A stretch of 64,000 nucleotides of DNA, from positions 15,887 through 79,886 of the forward strand of contig DATIXQ010000055.1 of the NCBI GenBank assembly GCA_035518375.1. Direction: 5' to 3'. This DNA is from DATJLY01 sp035518375. Its GTDB lineage: Bacteria > Pseudomonadota > Alphaproteobacteria > ATCC43930 > CGMCC-115725. Below are positions 1 to 8,167 of the stretch, one piece after another. The position numbers and the translations under genes are program-made. The notes beneath the pieces were generated by a model. The model had not been told where the DNA came from. It did not search any database and was given only the letters and a program-made list of their open reading frames with translations. Position 1 is the first letter of the stretch. The number at the start of each line of letters is the position of its first letter.

Positions 1-1
1 C

Positions 2-571
2 AATCTGGTGTTCCCGCACGGCTTCGTCATTCCGCTTTCGCCCGAGATGACGATCAGCCAGTGGCATATGCCGATCGATGACCGCAGCTGTTACTGGTAC
101 GCGATCTTCACCAGCTTTGCCGCACCGGTGGACAAGGCGACGATGCGGCAGGAGCGGCTGAAGCTCTATACGCTGCCCGACTACAAGCCGCGCCTCAACG
201 CGGCGAACGAGTGGGGCTTTAATGCCGATGAGCAGGCAACTGCGACTTTCACCGGCATGGGGTTCGATATCAACGTCCACGACCAGTGGGCGGTTGAGTC
301 GCAAGGGGAGGTGCACGACCGCACGCGCGAAACCTTGGGATTTTCCGACCGCGGCATCGTGCTCTATCGCCGCATGCTGCTCGATGCGATCGCCGACGCC
401 GAACGCGGCAAAGATCCGGTGATGGCGCTGACGCGCGAAAAAGCCGCCGCGATGCGCGGGCCAAGCACGATCGACACCATCTGCCCAAGCGCCAGCTGGC
501 AGCTTCACTGGCGCGAAGCCGAGACGCAAAAACGAAAAAGCGCGACCTGGGACGCAGGGGTCGAGGCGTGA
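2..571 (+). CDS. Rieske non-heme iron oxygenase large subunit, C-terminal part (5' truncated by window)
   Basis: Open reading frame running in from the left edge; only the C-terminal catalytic part (about 190 residues) is visible, so the Rieske CxH/CxxH cluster cannot be checked. The segments QWHMPIDD, NVHDQWAVESQGEVHDRT and ETLGFSDRGIVLYRRMLLDA match the conserved end of phthalate-4,5-dioxygenase/VanA-type oxygenases (family knowledge), which hydroxylate or O-demethylate aromatic acids with electrons from a separate reductase. Its stop overlaps the GTG start of the glutamine-synthetase-like gene by 4 bases, so the two are probably translationally coupled. The true substrate cannot be read from this fragment. 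Confidence 0.8.
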   Translation, partial: NLVFPHGFVIPLSPEMTISQWHMPIDDRSCYWYAIFTSFAAPVDKATMRQERLKLYTLPDYKPRLNAANEWGFNADEQATATFTGMGFDINVHDQWAVESQGEVHDRTRETLGFSDRGIVLYRRMLLDAIADAERGKDPVMALTREKAAAMRGPSTIDTICPSASWQLHWREAETQKRKSATWDAGVEA

Positions 572-1995
572 GCTTCGTCGAGCGGCACGGCCTCTGGACG
601 GCGGACCAGGCCGCGGCCGCCGACGAGATCGCGCGGCGCATCGAGGCCGAGCGGCTCGAACTCGTCCGGTTCTCGTTCGCCGACCAGCATGGGGTCTTGC
701 GCGGCAAGACGGTCGTTGCGGCGGAAGCCGCGTCGGTGATGCGCGACGGCTGCGGCATCGCGTCGACGCTGCTTCTCAAGGATACGGCCCACCGCACCGT
801 GTTTTCGGTCTTTGCCGGCGAAGATCCGCTCGCCGCCGAGATGCGCGGTGCGGCCGACGTGGTGCTTGTTGCCGATCCGCTCAGCTTTCGCGGTCTGCCG
901 TGGTCGCCCGGAACCGGATGGCTCTTGTGCGATGTCTATTTCGCGGACGGGCGGCCGGTGCCCTATTCGACGCGCCAGGTCGGTCGGCGCGCGCTCGAGC
1001 GCCTGGCATCACAAGGCTTCGATTTCGTCTCGGGCCTCGAAGTCGAATTCCATCTTTTCCGCCTCGTCGATCCGCATTTGGCGCCAGGTGACGCGGGCCA
1101 GCCGGGCACGCCGCCCGAAGTCGCCCTCCTGAACAAGGGCTACCAGTATCTGACCGAGCAGCGCTTCGACGAGATCGAGCCGGTGCTTGACCTCATCAGG
1201 AATAGCGTGACGAAGCTCGGCATTCCGCTCCGCACGATCGAGGTCGAATACGGACCGAGCCAGTGCGAGATGACCTTCCGGCCCGGTGTCGGTCTTCAAT
1301 CCGCGGACTGGATGGTTCTGTTCCGGAGTGCGGTCAAGCAGGTGTGCCGGCGCCACGGCTATCACGCGACCTTCATGTGCCGGCCGCGGCTCGACCACGT
1401 CGTTTCGAGCGGCTGGCACCTGCACCAGTCATTGCGCGAGCGAAAGAGCGGCCGCAACGTCTTCGCCGATCCCAAGGAGCTTCTTTCGCCGCTCGCCCGA
1501 AGCTTTCTCGGCGGGCTTCTCGCGCATGCCGACGCGGCAACCGTCTTCACGACGCCGACGATCAACGGCTACAAGCGCTACGCGCCTTATTCGCTCGCGC
1601 CGGAGCGGGCCAACTGGGGCCGCGACAACCGCGGCGTGATGATCCGGGTCATCGGCGGTCCCGGCAACGAGGCGACGCATCTCGAGAACCGCGTGGGCGA
1701 GCCGGCCGCCAACCCCTATCTCTATCTCGCGTCGCAAATCCTGTCGGGGCTCGACGGGATGCGGAACAATCTCGATCCCGGACCGTCCGCCGATAGTCCT
1801 TACGAGGCGCGCTGGCGCGTGCTTCCGCGCTCGCTCGGCGAAGCAATGGCTGCATTGCGGCAGGATGCGATGTTCGGCGAGGGATTCGGCGAGGCCTTCA
1901 TCGACTATTACTGCCGCATCAAGGACGCGGAACTCACCCGCTTCAGCCAGACCGTCAGCGAGTGGGAGCACCGCGAATATTTCGAAATGTTCTGA
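568..1995 (+). CDS. Glutamine synthetase family protein (gamma-glutamyl-amine ligase-like)
   Basis: 475 residues from GTG at 568. Family signatures are present: LEVEFHLF (Glu158/Glu160) and EVEYGPSQCEM (Glu227, Glu234) as metal-binding glutamates, GWHLHQSL (284-286 region) for nucleotide binding, INGYKRYAPYSLAPERANWG with the conserved NGYKR stretch, and ENRVGEPAANPYLYLAS near the C-terminus. The N-terminal beta-grasp contains FSFADQHGVLRGK. Many such divergent proteins glutamylate amines rather than ammonia (aniline, isopropylamine, ethanolamine, polyamine ligases; established for the family). The 4-base overlap with a Rieske oxygenase gene upstream recalls aniline-dioxygenase loci, so a gamma-glutamyl-arylamine role is an attractive inference, not proven. 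Central ammonium-assimilating GlnA is less likely given the context. Confidence 0.85.
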   Translation: MSFVERHGLWTADQAAAADEIARRIEAERLELVRFSFADQHGVLRGKTVVAAEAASVMRDGCGIASTLLLKDTAHRTVFSVFAGEDPLAAEMRGAADVVLVADPLSFRGLPWSPGTGWLLCDVYFADGRPVPYSTRQVGRRALERLASQGFDFVSGLEVEFHLFRLVDPHLAPGDAGQPGTPPEVALLNKGYQYLTEQRFDEIEPVLDLIRNSVTKLGIPLRTIEVEYGPSQCEMTFRPGVGLQSADWMVLFRSAVKQVCRRHGYHATFMCRPRLDHVVSSGWHLHQSLRERKSGRNVFADPKELLSPLARSFLGGLLAHADAATVFTTPTINGYKRYAPYSLAPERANWGRDNRGVMIRVIGGPGNEATHLENRVGEPAANPYLYLASQILSGLDGMRNNLDPGPSADSPYEARWRVLPRSLGEAMAALRQDAMFGEGFGEAFIDYYCRIKDAELTRFSQTVSEWEHREYFEMF

Positions 1996-2028
1996 CGCGG
2001 AAGGCGGCCGCATAAGGGGAGGTGTCCC

Positions 2029-3015
2029 ATGACCATTCGCATCGCCGCAACCGGAGTTGGTCATTGGCACGCGCTGAACGACGCGGCCTATCTCCGTCAC
2101 TTGCGGGCGATGCCGGACGTCGAACTGGTCGCGATCCAGGATCCGGACGCAGCACTGGTCGCAAAGCGCGCGGCCGAAATCGGCAAGCCGCCGACCTTCA
2201 CCGACCATAAGAAGATGCTGGCGGAGACGCGCCCCGACTTCGTCGTGGCGCTCGGGCGCCACCGCGAGATGGCCGCGGTCGCCCACGATCTGCTCGATCA
2301 TGGCGTGCCGTTCCTCATGGAGAAGCCCATGGGCGTCAACGCGCGCGAGGTGGAGACCATCGCGGAGAAGGCGGATCGCCTCAAGGCATTCGTCGCCGTT
2401 CCTTTGGCGCAGCGCTATTCGCCCTTTGCGACACGCGCGCGCGAGCTGATCGCCGCCGGACGCTTCGGCCCGCTCTCGCACATCTATGTGCGGATCAACC
2501 GGCCGGGGCCGGCCCGCTATCCGGCGTGGGACTGCGCGTGGATGCTCGATCCGGCCGAGGCGGGCGGCGGGTGCCTGCTCAATCTGGGCCCGCACGGGCT
2601 CGACATGTTCCTCCATCTGACCGGTGAGCCGGCGAGCGTGACGGGCGCGCAACTGAGCCGCCGCGCCCATGAAACGCCGGTCGAGGACTATGCTTCCGTC
2701 ATGCTGCGCTCGGCGAGCGGCGTTCTCGGCACCATCGAGGTCGGCAACGGTTTCCCGCGCGACGGCACCGACGGCGAATGGAAGATCGCCGGCCGCAACG
2801 CCATCCTCACCATGAAGGACGGGATCATGAAGCTCGCCACCGCCGCGAGCGACGAGACATTCCCCGGGACCGATGTCGCGGCGCCCTATTTCACCGCGGT
2901 GCGCGACACGCTCGATCGCTGGCAACGCGGGGCGCCGCCGCCAACGAGCGTGCACGACTGCTTGCGGTGCGTTCGCCTGGTCGACGCAGCCTACGAGCGC
3001 GCCGGCAAACTTTGA
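2029..3015 (+). CDS. Gfo/Idh/MocA family NAD(P)-dependent oxidoreductase
   Basis: 328 residues, ATG preceded by GGGGAGGT at good spacing. The N-terminus has the Rossmann start RIAATGVGHWHA, in which the usual G-x-G-x-x-G is shifted to GVGHWH. EKPMGVNAREVE is the family's conserved EKP motif and carries the catalytic lysine; GGGCLLNLGPHGLDMF is the C-terminal-domain signature with the His after LG. These enzymes oxidise or reduce sugar-like and cyclic alcohol substrates and also dihydrodiols. It follows the Rieske/GS pair on the same strand with 33 bases between, so it may belong to that operon; dihydrodiol or sugar-alcohol dehydrogenation are both possible. Confidence 0.85.
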   Translation: MTIRIAATGVGHWHALNDAAYLRHLRAMPDVELVAIQDPDAALVAKRAAEIGKPPTFTDHKKMLAETRPDFVVALGRHREMAAVAHDLLDHGVPFLMEKPMGVNAREVETIAEKADRLKAFVAVPLAQRYSPFATRARELIAAGRFGPLSHIYVRINRPGPARYPAWDCAWMLDPAEAGGGCLLNLGPHGLDMFLHLTGEPASVTGAQLSRRAHETPVEDYASVMLRSASGVLGTIEVGNGFPRDGTDGEWKIAGRNAILTMKDGIMKLATAASDETFPGTDVAAPYFTAVRDTLDRWQRGAPPPTSVHDCLRCVRLVDAAYERAGKL

Positions 3016-3033
3016 GTCCGCGCTGACGGCGCT

Positions 3034-3903
3034 TCAGCCCGGCCGCTTCGCTCGCGCAGCGGCTTGCGCCAGCGCACGGCGCACGAACACGGCCGCCATC
3101 TTGCGCTTGTAGTCCGCCGAACCGCGGAAATCCTCGATCGGGTCGATCGCGCCGGCCACGAGAGGTGCCGCCGCCTGAAAAGTCTTCTCGTCCGGCGTGG
3201 CCCCTTGAAGGGCGGATTCGACTGCCGTCGCGCGCACCGGCACCATGGCCGCAGCACCCAAGGCCACGCGCGCGCCGGCGATCGCTCCGTTGGCGCCCAG
3301 CGTGACGCGCGCCGCGACGGAAACGGTGGCGTAGTCGTCATGCGTCGCCGGCAGGAATTTGAGGAACGCCGTGCCGGTGCCGGCCGGCTGTGCCGGAACG
3401 AGGATCTCGGTCACGAGCTCGTCGGGCTCGAGCACCGTTTCGTAAAAGCCGGTGAAGAACTGGTCCGCCGGAATTTCGCGCTGGCCCCGCTGCGAGCGCG
3501 CGACGATCCGCCCATCGAGCGCGATGAGCGTCGGCGGAGTATCGAGGTGAGGATCGGCGTGCGCCACTGCGCCGCCGAGCGTCGCCATCGATCGCACCCG
3601 CACGGTCGCGACATGACCGCACGCTTCGGCGAGGAGCGGGGCAGCGCGCGCAACCACCGCGGAGGTCGCGAGCGACTGAAGCGTCGTGAGCGCGCCGATC
3701 CTGAGGCCGCCGTTTTCAGCGATGCCGGCCAGCGGCTTCAGAGCGCGCAATCCGATCACGAAACTCGGCCGCACGAGCCGCTGCTTCATCAAATTGACGA
3801 GGCCGGTGCCGCCCGCGATGAGCTTCGCATCAACGCCGTGCTGAACGAGCGCCGCCAGCGTCTCGTCAACGCTCGATGGCTCGAGATAGGTGAAGGGGAT
3901 CAC
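3034..3903 (-). CDS. FAD-binding medium subunit of a molybdenum hydroxylase (CoxM/xanthine dehydrogenase type)
   Basis: 289 residues from a GTG start (3903), one base beyond the stop of the 2Fe-2S subunit gene. FAD-binding signatures LIAGGTGLVNLMK near residue 30 and TLGGAVAHADP near residue 105 are the AGG(T/Q) and T(V/I)GG motifs of the family. It carries electrons from the iron-sulfur subunit to the acceptor. Gene order on the minus strand is large-small-medium (6642 to 3034), with overlapping or abutting ends, so the three form one enzyme. Substrate is unknown; relatives oxidise CO, aldehydes or N-heterocycles. Confidence 0.9.
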   Translation of the reverse strand: MIPFTYLEPSSVDETLAALVQHGVDAKLIAGGTGLVNLMKQRLVRPSFVIGLRALKPLAGIAENGGLRIGALTTLQSLATSAVVARAAPLLAEACGHVATVRVRSMATLGGAVAHADPHLDTPPTLIALDGRIVARSQRGQREIPADQFFTGFYETVLEPDELVTEILVPAQPAGTGTAFLKFLPATHDDYATVSVAARVTLGANGAIAGARVALGAAAMVPVRATAVESALQGATPDEKTFQAAAPLVAGAIDPIEDFRGSADYKRKMAAVFVRRALAQAAARAKRPG

Positions 3904-3904
3904 G

Positions 3905-4366
3905 TCACTCCACCCCGGCCGCAGCCGCGATCGATTCGATGATCTTGTAGTAGCCGGTGCAGCGACAGAGATTGCCCATCATCCAATGCTGGATCTCCGC
4001 CTTCGTCGGATGCGGATTGGTATCGAGCAGCGCCTTCGCCGCGAGGATCTGGCCCGGCGTACAGATGCCGCATTGGAGGCCGCCATGCGCGAGAAACGCC
4101 TCTTGCAGCCGATGGAGCCGGCTTCCCTCGGCGACGCCTTCGATGGTCGTGAGCGCGCCGCCATCGGCATGAACCGCCAAGGCAAGGCAGGAGCTGACCG
4201 GCTTGCCATCGAGAAGAACGGTGCAGGCGCCGCACACGCCGACGCCGCAGCTTTCCTTGGTGCCGGTGAGCTTCAGGTCCTCGCGCAAGAACTCGATGAG
4301 GAGGCGATTGTCGGCCACTTCGTGCGCGACCGGCTTGCCATTGACGGTGAGTCTGACGGTTCTCAT
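3905..4366 (-). CDS. (2Fe-2S)-binding small subunit of a molybdenum hydroxylase (CoxS type)
   Basis: 153 residues with all eight cluster cysteines: Cys40, 45, 48 and 60 in the plant-ferredoxin-like domain (SCGVGVCGACTV...C) and Cys99, 102, 134 and 136 in the helical domain (LQCGICTPG...GNLCRCTGY). It relays electrons from the molybdenum centre to the FAD subunit. The ATG overlaps the stop of the large-subunit gene (ATGA at 4363-4366), indicating coupled translation. Length and motif spacing are normal for the family. Confidence 0.95.
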   Translation of the reverse strand: MRTVRLTVNGKPVAHEVADNRLLIEFLREDLKLTGTKESCGVGVCGACTVLLDGKPVSSCLALAVHADGGALTTIEGVAEGSRLHRLQEAFLAHGGLQCGICTPGQILAAKALLDTNPHPTKAEIQHWMMGNLCRCTGYYKIIESIAAAAGVE

Positions 4367-6642
4367 GTCGCGCCTGTCTTCCCGCTCAAGCCCTCGAGCA
4401 CTTTCTCGGCGCTGATCGGCAGCTCGACGAGCCGCACGCCCACCGCGTCGAACACGGCGTTGGCGATCGCGGCCGGAACCGCGACGTTGCTCATCTCGCC
4501 GATGGCCGTCGTTTCGAACGGGCCCAATCCGCTGCCGCCGGGCAGCAGCACGGTTTCGAGCTCGGGTATGTCCATGATCGTCGGCAGCTTGTAGTCGCCG
4601 AGATGGGCGGTGATGGCCGCGCCGTTCTTCAGCACGACCTGCTCGCTCATCGCCTGGCCGAAGGCCTGGATCAATCCGCCCTCGATCTGTCCCTGGTGTG
4701 TCACCGGATTGATGATGGTGCCGACGTCATGCGCGGTGACGATGCGGCGGACGCGGACCTGCCCCGTTTCGCGATCGACAGCCACCTCCGCGAAATGCGC
4801 GGCGAAGCTCGCAAGGTTGTTCGGCTGGCCGGGCTTGTTCTCGCCGTTGCAGCTCAAGGGTGCCTTGCCGCGCTCGGCCGCCCAGCCCATGAGCGAGCGC
4901 AGATCGATCCTCGTCCCGGACGCGGAGAATGATCCGTCCTCGCCCAGCCGCACATCCGCCGGCGCGCAGTTGAGGCGCTCGGCGGCAAGCGCGGCGAGCT
5001 GCTGCTTCATCTTGTCGGAGACGTCGGCGATGGCCTGCCCGATCGTCGTGGTGAGCCGCATGCCGCTTGCGCCGGCTTCGAAGCCGCTCGTGAGCGTGTC
5101 GCCTTGCACGACCTCGACCTCGGCGACGGGCACGCCGAAATGCTCGGCGACGAGCTGGGTCGCGATCGTATGAAAGCCGGTGCCCGTGTCGGGCGAGCCG
5201 AGCTGGATCGTGAACCGCCCGTCGGCGCCGGCCGTGAGCTTTACCGTCGACTTTCCGAACGTTCCCGGCGGATGCTCGTAGATCGAGATGCCGCGCCCGA
5301 TATCGGCCACCCGCGGCGCATCCCAGCCGAAGGCGCGCGCGCCGGCATCGATCGTCTCCCGGCACCTGAGGTGAGGCCGATGGTCGCCGAACGGCGTCGG
5401 GTCGCCATCCGCGATCGCGTTGCGCCGCCGCATCTCGACAGGATCGAGCCCCAACTCTCGCGCCATCATGTCGATGTGGCTTTCGACGGCGAACGCGACC
5501 TGGGGCGAGCCCGGCGATCGCATGTGCCCGCAGGGAACCGTGTTGGTGTAGACGCGCAGTACCTCGACCGTGAGGTTGGGCACGCGATAGGATCCGGCAA
5601 GCTCGCTATAGCCGTGCAGCGTCGCGACCGGAACGAAGCCGGCATAGGCGCCGGCGTTGAAGATGATGCGTGCATCGATCGCGGCGATCTTCGCGTCGCG
5701 GTCGAGCGCCGTGCGGAGCGTGATGCTCGCGGAATGGCGCGGGTTCGCCGCCGTCAGCTCCTCGAACGAGGTCATGACCATCTTGACGGGATGGCGCGCG
5801 GCGGCCGCGAGGTAATAGCAAAGGAGCGTGTCCATCAGCGATCCCTTGCCGCCGAAATCGCCGCCGATCGTCACGGGATTGAGTCTGATCCTGTTCTCAG
5901 GCACGCCGATCGTCGCTGCCATATGCGCACGCGCGATGTGGGGGCCCTTGTTCGCGACCCAGACGTCGACGAGCCCGTCATTGCCGATCGATACGAGGCA
6001 GGTGTGCGGCTCGATATAGCCTTGGTGCACCGAGGGCACGGCGAAACTGTGCTCGAAGACCTTGTGCGCGCCGGCAAAGGCGCCCGCCGGATCGCCGTGC
6101 TTCGCGACCAGTTGCGAGATCACGTTCGGGATCGGCGGATACATGCGCAGCTCGCCGTGCACCCCGAGGGCGGCGCCGGGAAACACCTCGACCGCTTCGG
6201 GATGAATGCGGGCCGCCGTGGGCCGCATCGCTTCCTCGGCGCTCAAGATGGCGTTCTGCTCCTCGTATTCGACCTCGATGAGTTCGAGCGCGGTCTCCGC
6301 GATCTCGACGGAGTCCGCCGCCACCGCGGCCACTTTGTCGCCGACGAACCGGACCATATCCTTCGCGAGGGTCGGGATGTCCTTGCACATGCGGCCATAG
6401 CGAACATCGGGAACGTCGGCGCCGGTCAGCACGGCGTGGACGCCCGGCAGCGCCTTGGCTTTTCGTACGTCGATCGAGACGATGCGCGCGCTCGGATAAG
6501 GGCTGCGCAGGCAGCGGCCGAAGAGCATGCCGGGCACGTCGAAATCGCCGGCATAGCGCGCGCGGCCGGTCACCTTGGCGATCCCGTCCACGCGTTTTAT
6601 TGGCTGGCCGACCGCCTTCCCGCTGAGCTTCGCCACTGCCAT
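4363..6642 (-). CDS. Molybdopterin-binding large subunit of a xanthine dehydrogenase/aldehyde oxidase family enzyme
   Basis: 759 residues, full length. N-terminal KRVDGIAKVTGRARYAGDFD is the a/b-hammerhead entry; GGDFGGKG lies in the molybdopterin-binding part, and the C-terminal GEMSNVAVPAAIANAV holds the glutamate expected to act as base at the Mo centre. There is no CSFR-type copper/selanyl cysteine loop that I can recognise, so CO dehydrogenase is not supported. It forms a heterotrimer with the small and medium subunits encoded immediately downstream. Likely hydroxylates an aldehyde or N-heteroaromatic carbon; the surrounding aromatic-catabolism genes favour the latter, as inference. The start is the ATG after a GAGTCTCACCTC-type leader on the minus strand. 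Confidence 0.9.
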   Translation of the reverse strand: MAVAKLSGKAVGQPIKRVDGIAKVTGRARYAGDFDVPGMLFGRCLRSPYPSARIVSIDVRKAKALPGVHAVLTGADVPDVRYGRMCKDIPTLAKDMVRFVGDKVAAVAADSVEIAETALELIEVEYEEQNAILSAEEAMRPTAARIHPEAVEVFPGAALGVHGELRMYPPIPNVISQLVAKHGDPAGAFAGAHKVFEHSFAVPSVHQGYIEPHTCLVSIGNDGLVDVWVANKGPHIARAHMAATIGVPENRIRLNPVTIGGDFGGKGSLMDTLLCYYLAAAARHPVKMVMTSFEELTAANPRHSASITLRTALDRDAKIAAIDARIIFNAGAYAGFVPVATLHGYSELAGSYRVPNLTVEVLRVYTNTVPCGHMRSPGSPQVAFAVESHIDMMARELGLDPVEMRRRNAIADGDPTPFGDHRPHLRCRETIDAGARAFGWDAPRVADIGRGISIYEHPPGTFGKSTVKLTAGADGRFTIQLGSPDTGTGFHTIATQLVAEHFGVPVAEVEVVQGDTLTSGFEAGASGMRLTTTIGQAIADVSDKMKQQLAALAAERLNCAPADVRLGEDGSFSASGTRIDLRSLMGWAAERGKAPLSCNGENKPGQPNNLASFAAHFAEVAVDRETGQVRVRRIVTAHDVGTIINPVTHQGQIEGGLIQAFGQAMSEQVVLKNGAAITAHLGDYKLPTIMDIPELETVLLPGGSGLGPFETTAIGEMSNVAVPAAIANAVFDAVGVRLVELPISAEKVLEGLSGKTGAT

Positions 6643-6717
6643 GAGGTGAGACTCTCCGGTTAGGTGCGTGCCGCGAGTCTATCGGCCACACTCCCCATTG
6701 CAAGACGATCGCGCCGG

Positions 6718-7344
6718 CTACGCGATGATGGCTCCGATGACCGGGCCGAGATCGAAGCGTCCGCGCTTCAGGTCGTGTCCGGCGCCTTCGATCGCGACGA
6801 GCCGGCTCTTCGCGGGAATGATCGTCATCGCCGCCTCGAGTTCCGCGATCGAGCCGAACGGATCGCTGGTACCGTGAACGAACACCGGGGGCACGGCGAG
6901 GCGCGCGAAATGCTGCGTGCGCAGCTGCGTCGGTTTGGCCGGAGGGTGGAGCGGGTAGGAGAGCAGCAGAAGCCGTGCCGCGATCTCCGGCTCGTCCGAT
7001 GCGAGCACGCTGGCCTGGCGGCCGCCGTAGCTGTGGCCGCCGAGAGTGATGTCGCCGCAATCGTGCTCGCGCAGCGCTGCAACGGCGGCGTGCAATCCCG
7101 CGCGGTCGGCAGCGGCGGTCGAGGGCGATGGGGGACCCGTCGCGCGGCGCTGCCGGAAGGCCAGATCGCAGCGCAACACCAAAAACCCCGCGTCGCAGAA
7201 CGCATTGGCGACGGCAACGAGAAGCGGCGCGGTGCAGTTGCTGCCGGCGCCGTGGGTCAGGACCAGACCCTGGCCGCGCGCAGTTTCCGGGCGATGCAGG
7301 TACCCGCGCACGTCCGCCGTCTCGAATTTGGTGAACTGGCTCAC
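6718..7344 (-). CDS. Alpha/beta hydrolase of the dienelactone-hydrolase-like/KANL3-TEX30 group
   Basis: 208 residues. LTHGAGSN after strand 3 supplies the oxyanion region, GHSYGGRQ holds Ser105, HGTSDPFG holds Asp161 and GAGHDL holds His190, a complete catalytic triad in the expected order. Short proteins of this type are serine hydrolases of unknown substrate. It is transcribed on the minus strand between the first Mo-hydroxylase large subunit and an SDR gene; the latter ends 30 bases upstream of it, so these minus-strand genes could be co-transcribed. Confidence 0.85.
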   Translation of the reverse strand: MSQFTKFETADVRGYLHRPETARGQGLVLTHGAGSNCTAPLLVAVANAFCDAGFLVLRCDLAFRQRRATGPPSPSTAAADRAGLHAAVAALREHDCGDITLGGHSYGGRQASVLASDEPEIAARLLLLSYPLHPPAKPTQLRTQHFARLAVPPVFVHGTSDPFGSIAELEAAMTIIPAKSRLVAIEGAGHDLKRGRFDLGPVIGAIIA

Positions 7345-7374
7345 GGCGGCGGGAGGGGGATCGAGGATGTGCGC

Positions 7375-8136
7375 CTAGAACTGCACGCGCTGGGTGAGCG
7401 CGCCATCGACAATGACGTTCGTGCCGGTGATGAAGCTCGCGCGCGGGCTCGCCAGGAACACGACCGCGTTCGCGACTTCCTCGGGAGTTCCCATGCGCCC
7501 CATCGGATTAAGTGACAGCATGAGCTTGAAACGCTGCGGGTCACGCTCCTCGACGGTGTTCCACACGCCGCCTTTGAAATAAACGTTGCCGGGCGAGACC
7601 ATGTTGGCGCGCACGCCCTTGCCCGCGAGGTTGCGCGCGAGCGCCTTGACGTAGGGAACGAGCGCCGCCTTGACCGAGGCGTAAGGGCGCATGGGGCCGT
7701 TGATTTCGATGGCGCCCGTCGTGCCGACGATGACCACCGCGCCGGCCTGCGATTTCTCGAGAAACGGGATCGCGGCCTCGGCGCCGACGACCGTGCCCAT
7801 CACGTCGATGTCGAAGCTGCGGCGCCAGGTGTCCTCGTCCATACCCATTCCGAGCGCGCTGACATTGGCGATGAAGATGTCGAGCCCGCCGAGCGCGGCC
7901 GCCGCCTCGCCGACCCACGCGCGCAGCGCGGCGCTGTCCGCGACATCGACCGCGGCGCCATGCGCCTTCACCTTCTTTCGCGACAGGGCCGCAACCGCGT
8001 CGTCGATCGCCGGCCGATGGCGCGCGCACACCGCCACGTCGCAGCCCTCGTCGGTGAGCAGCTCGACGATGGCGCGGCCGATGCCGCGTGTGCCGCCAGT
8101 GACGGCCGCTTTTTTGCCGCGCAACTCGAGATCCAC
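7375..8136 (-). CDS. SDR family NAD(P)-dependent oxidoreductase
   Basis: 253 residues when started at GTG 8136, which has AAAGGGAGG just upstream on the minus strand; a longer frame to 8292 exists, but its extra 52 residues are arginine/serine-rich and lie over the neighbouring coding sequence. TGGTRGIG (13-20) is the dinucleotide fold, and Tyr152/Lys156 form the YxxxK pair. The usual catalytic serine position reads VGTTGA, i.e. threonine. Classical short-chain dehydrogenases of this size interconvert alcohols and ketones. It lies between two Mo-hydroxylase operons, so an intermediate of the same pathway is a reasonable guess. Confidence 0.88.
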   Translation of the reverse strand: MDLELRGKKAAVTGGTRGIGRAIVELLTDEGCDVAVCARHRPAIDDAVAALSRKKVKAHGAAVDVADSAALRAWVGEAAAALGGLDIFIANVSALGMGMDEDTWRRSFDIDVMGTVVGAEAAIPFLEKSQAGAVVIVGTTGAIEINGPMRPYASVKAALVPYVKALARNLAGKGVRANMVSPGNVYFKGGVWNTVEERDPQRFKLMLSLNPMGRMGTPEEVANAVVFLASPRASFITGTNVIVDGALTQRVQF

Positions 8137-8167
8137 GTGCGCCTCCCTTTCGCCGCGTCGTGGACCA

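Noticed and set aside
4363..6642. Carbon monoxide dehydrogenase CoxL
   Set aside because: I could not recognise the CSFR/selanyl-cysteine loop specific to form I CO dehydrogenase in any of the three large subunits.
5104..6663. 519-codon plus-strand frame over the first Mo-hydroxylase large subunit
   Set aside because: No family features; antisense shadow in GC-rich DNA.
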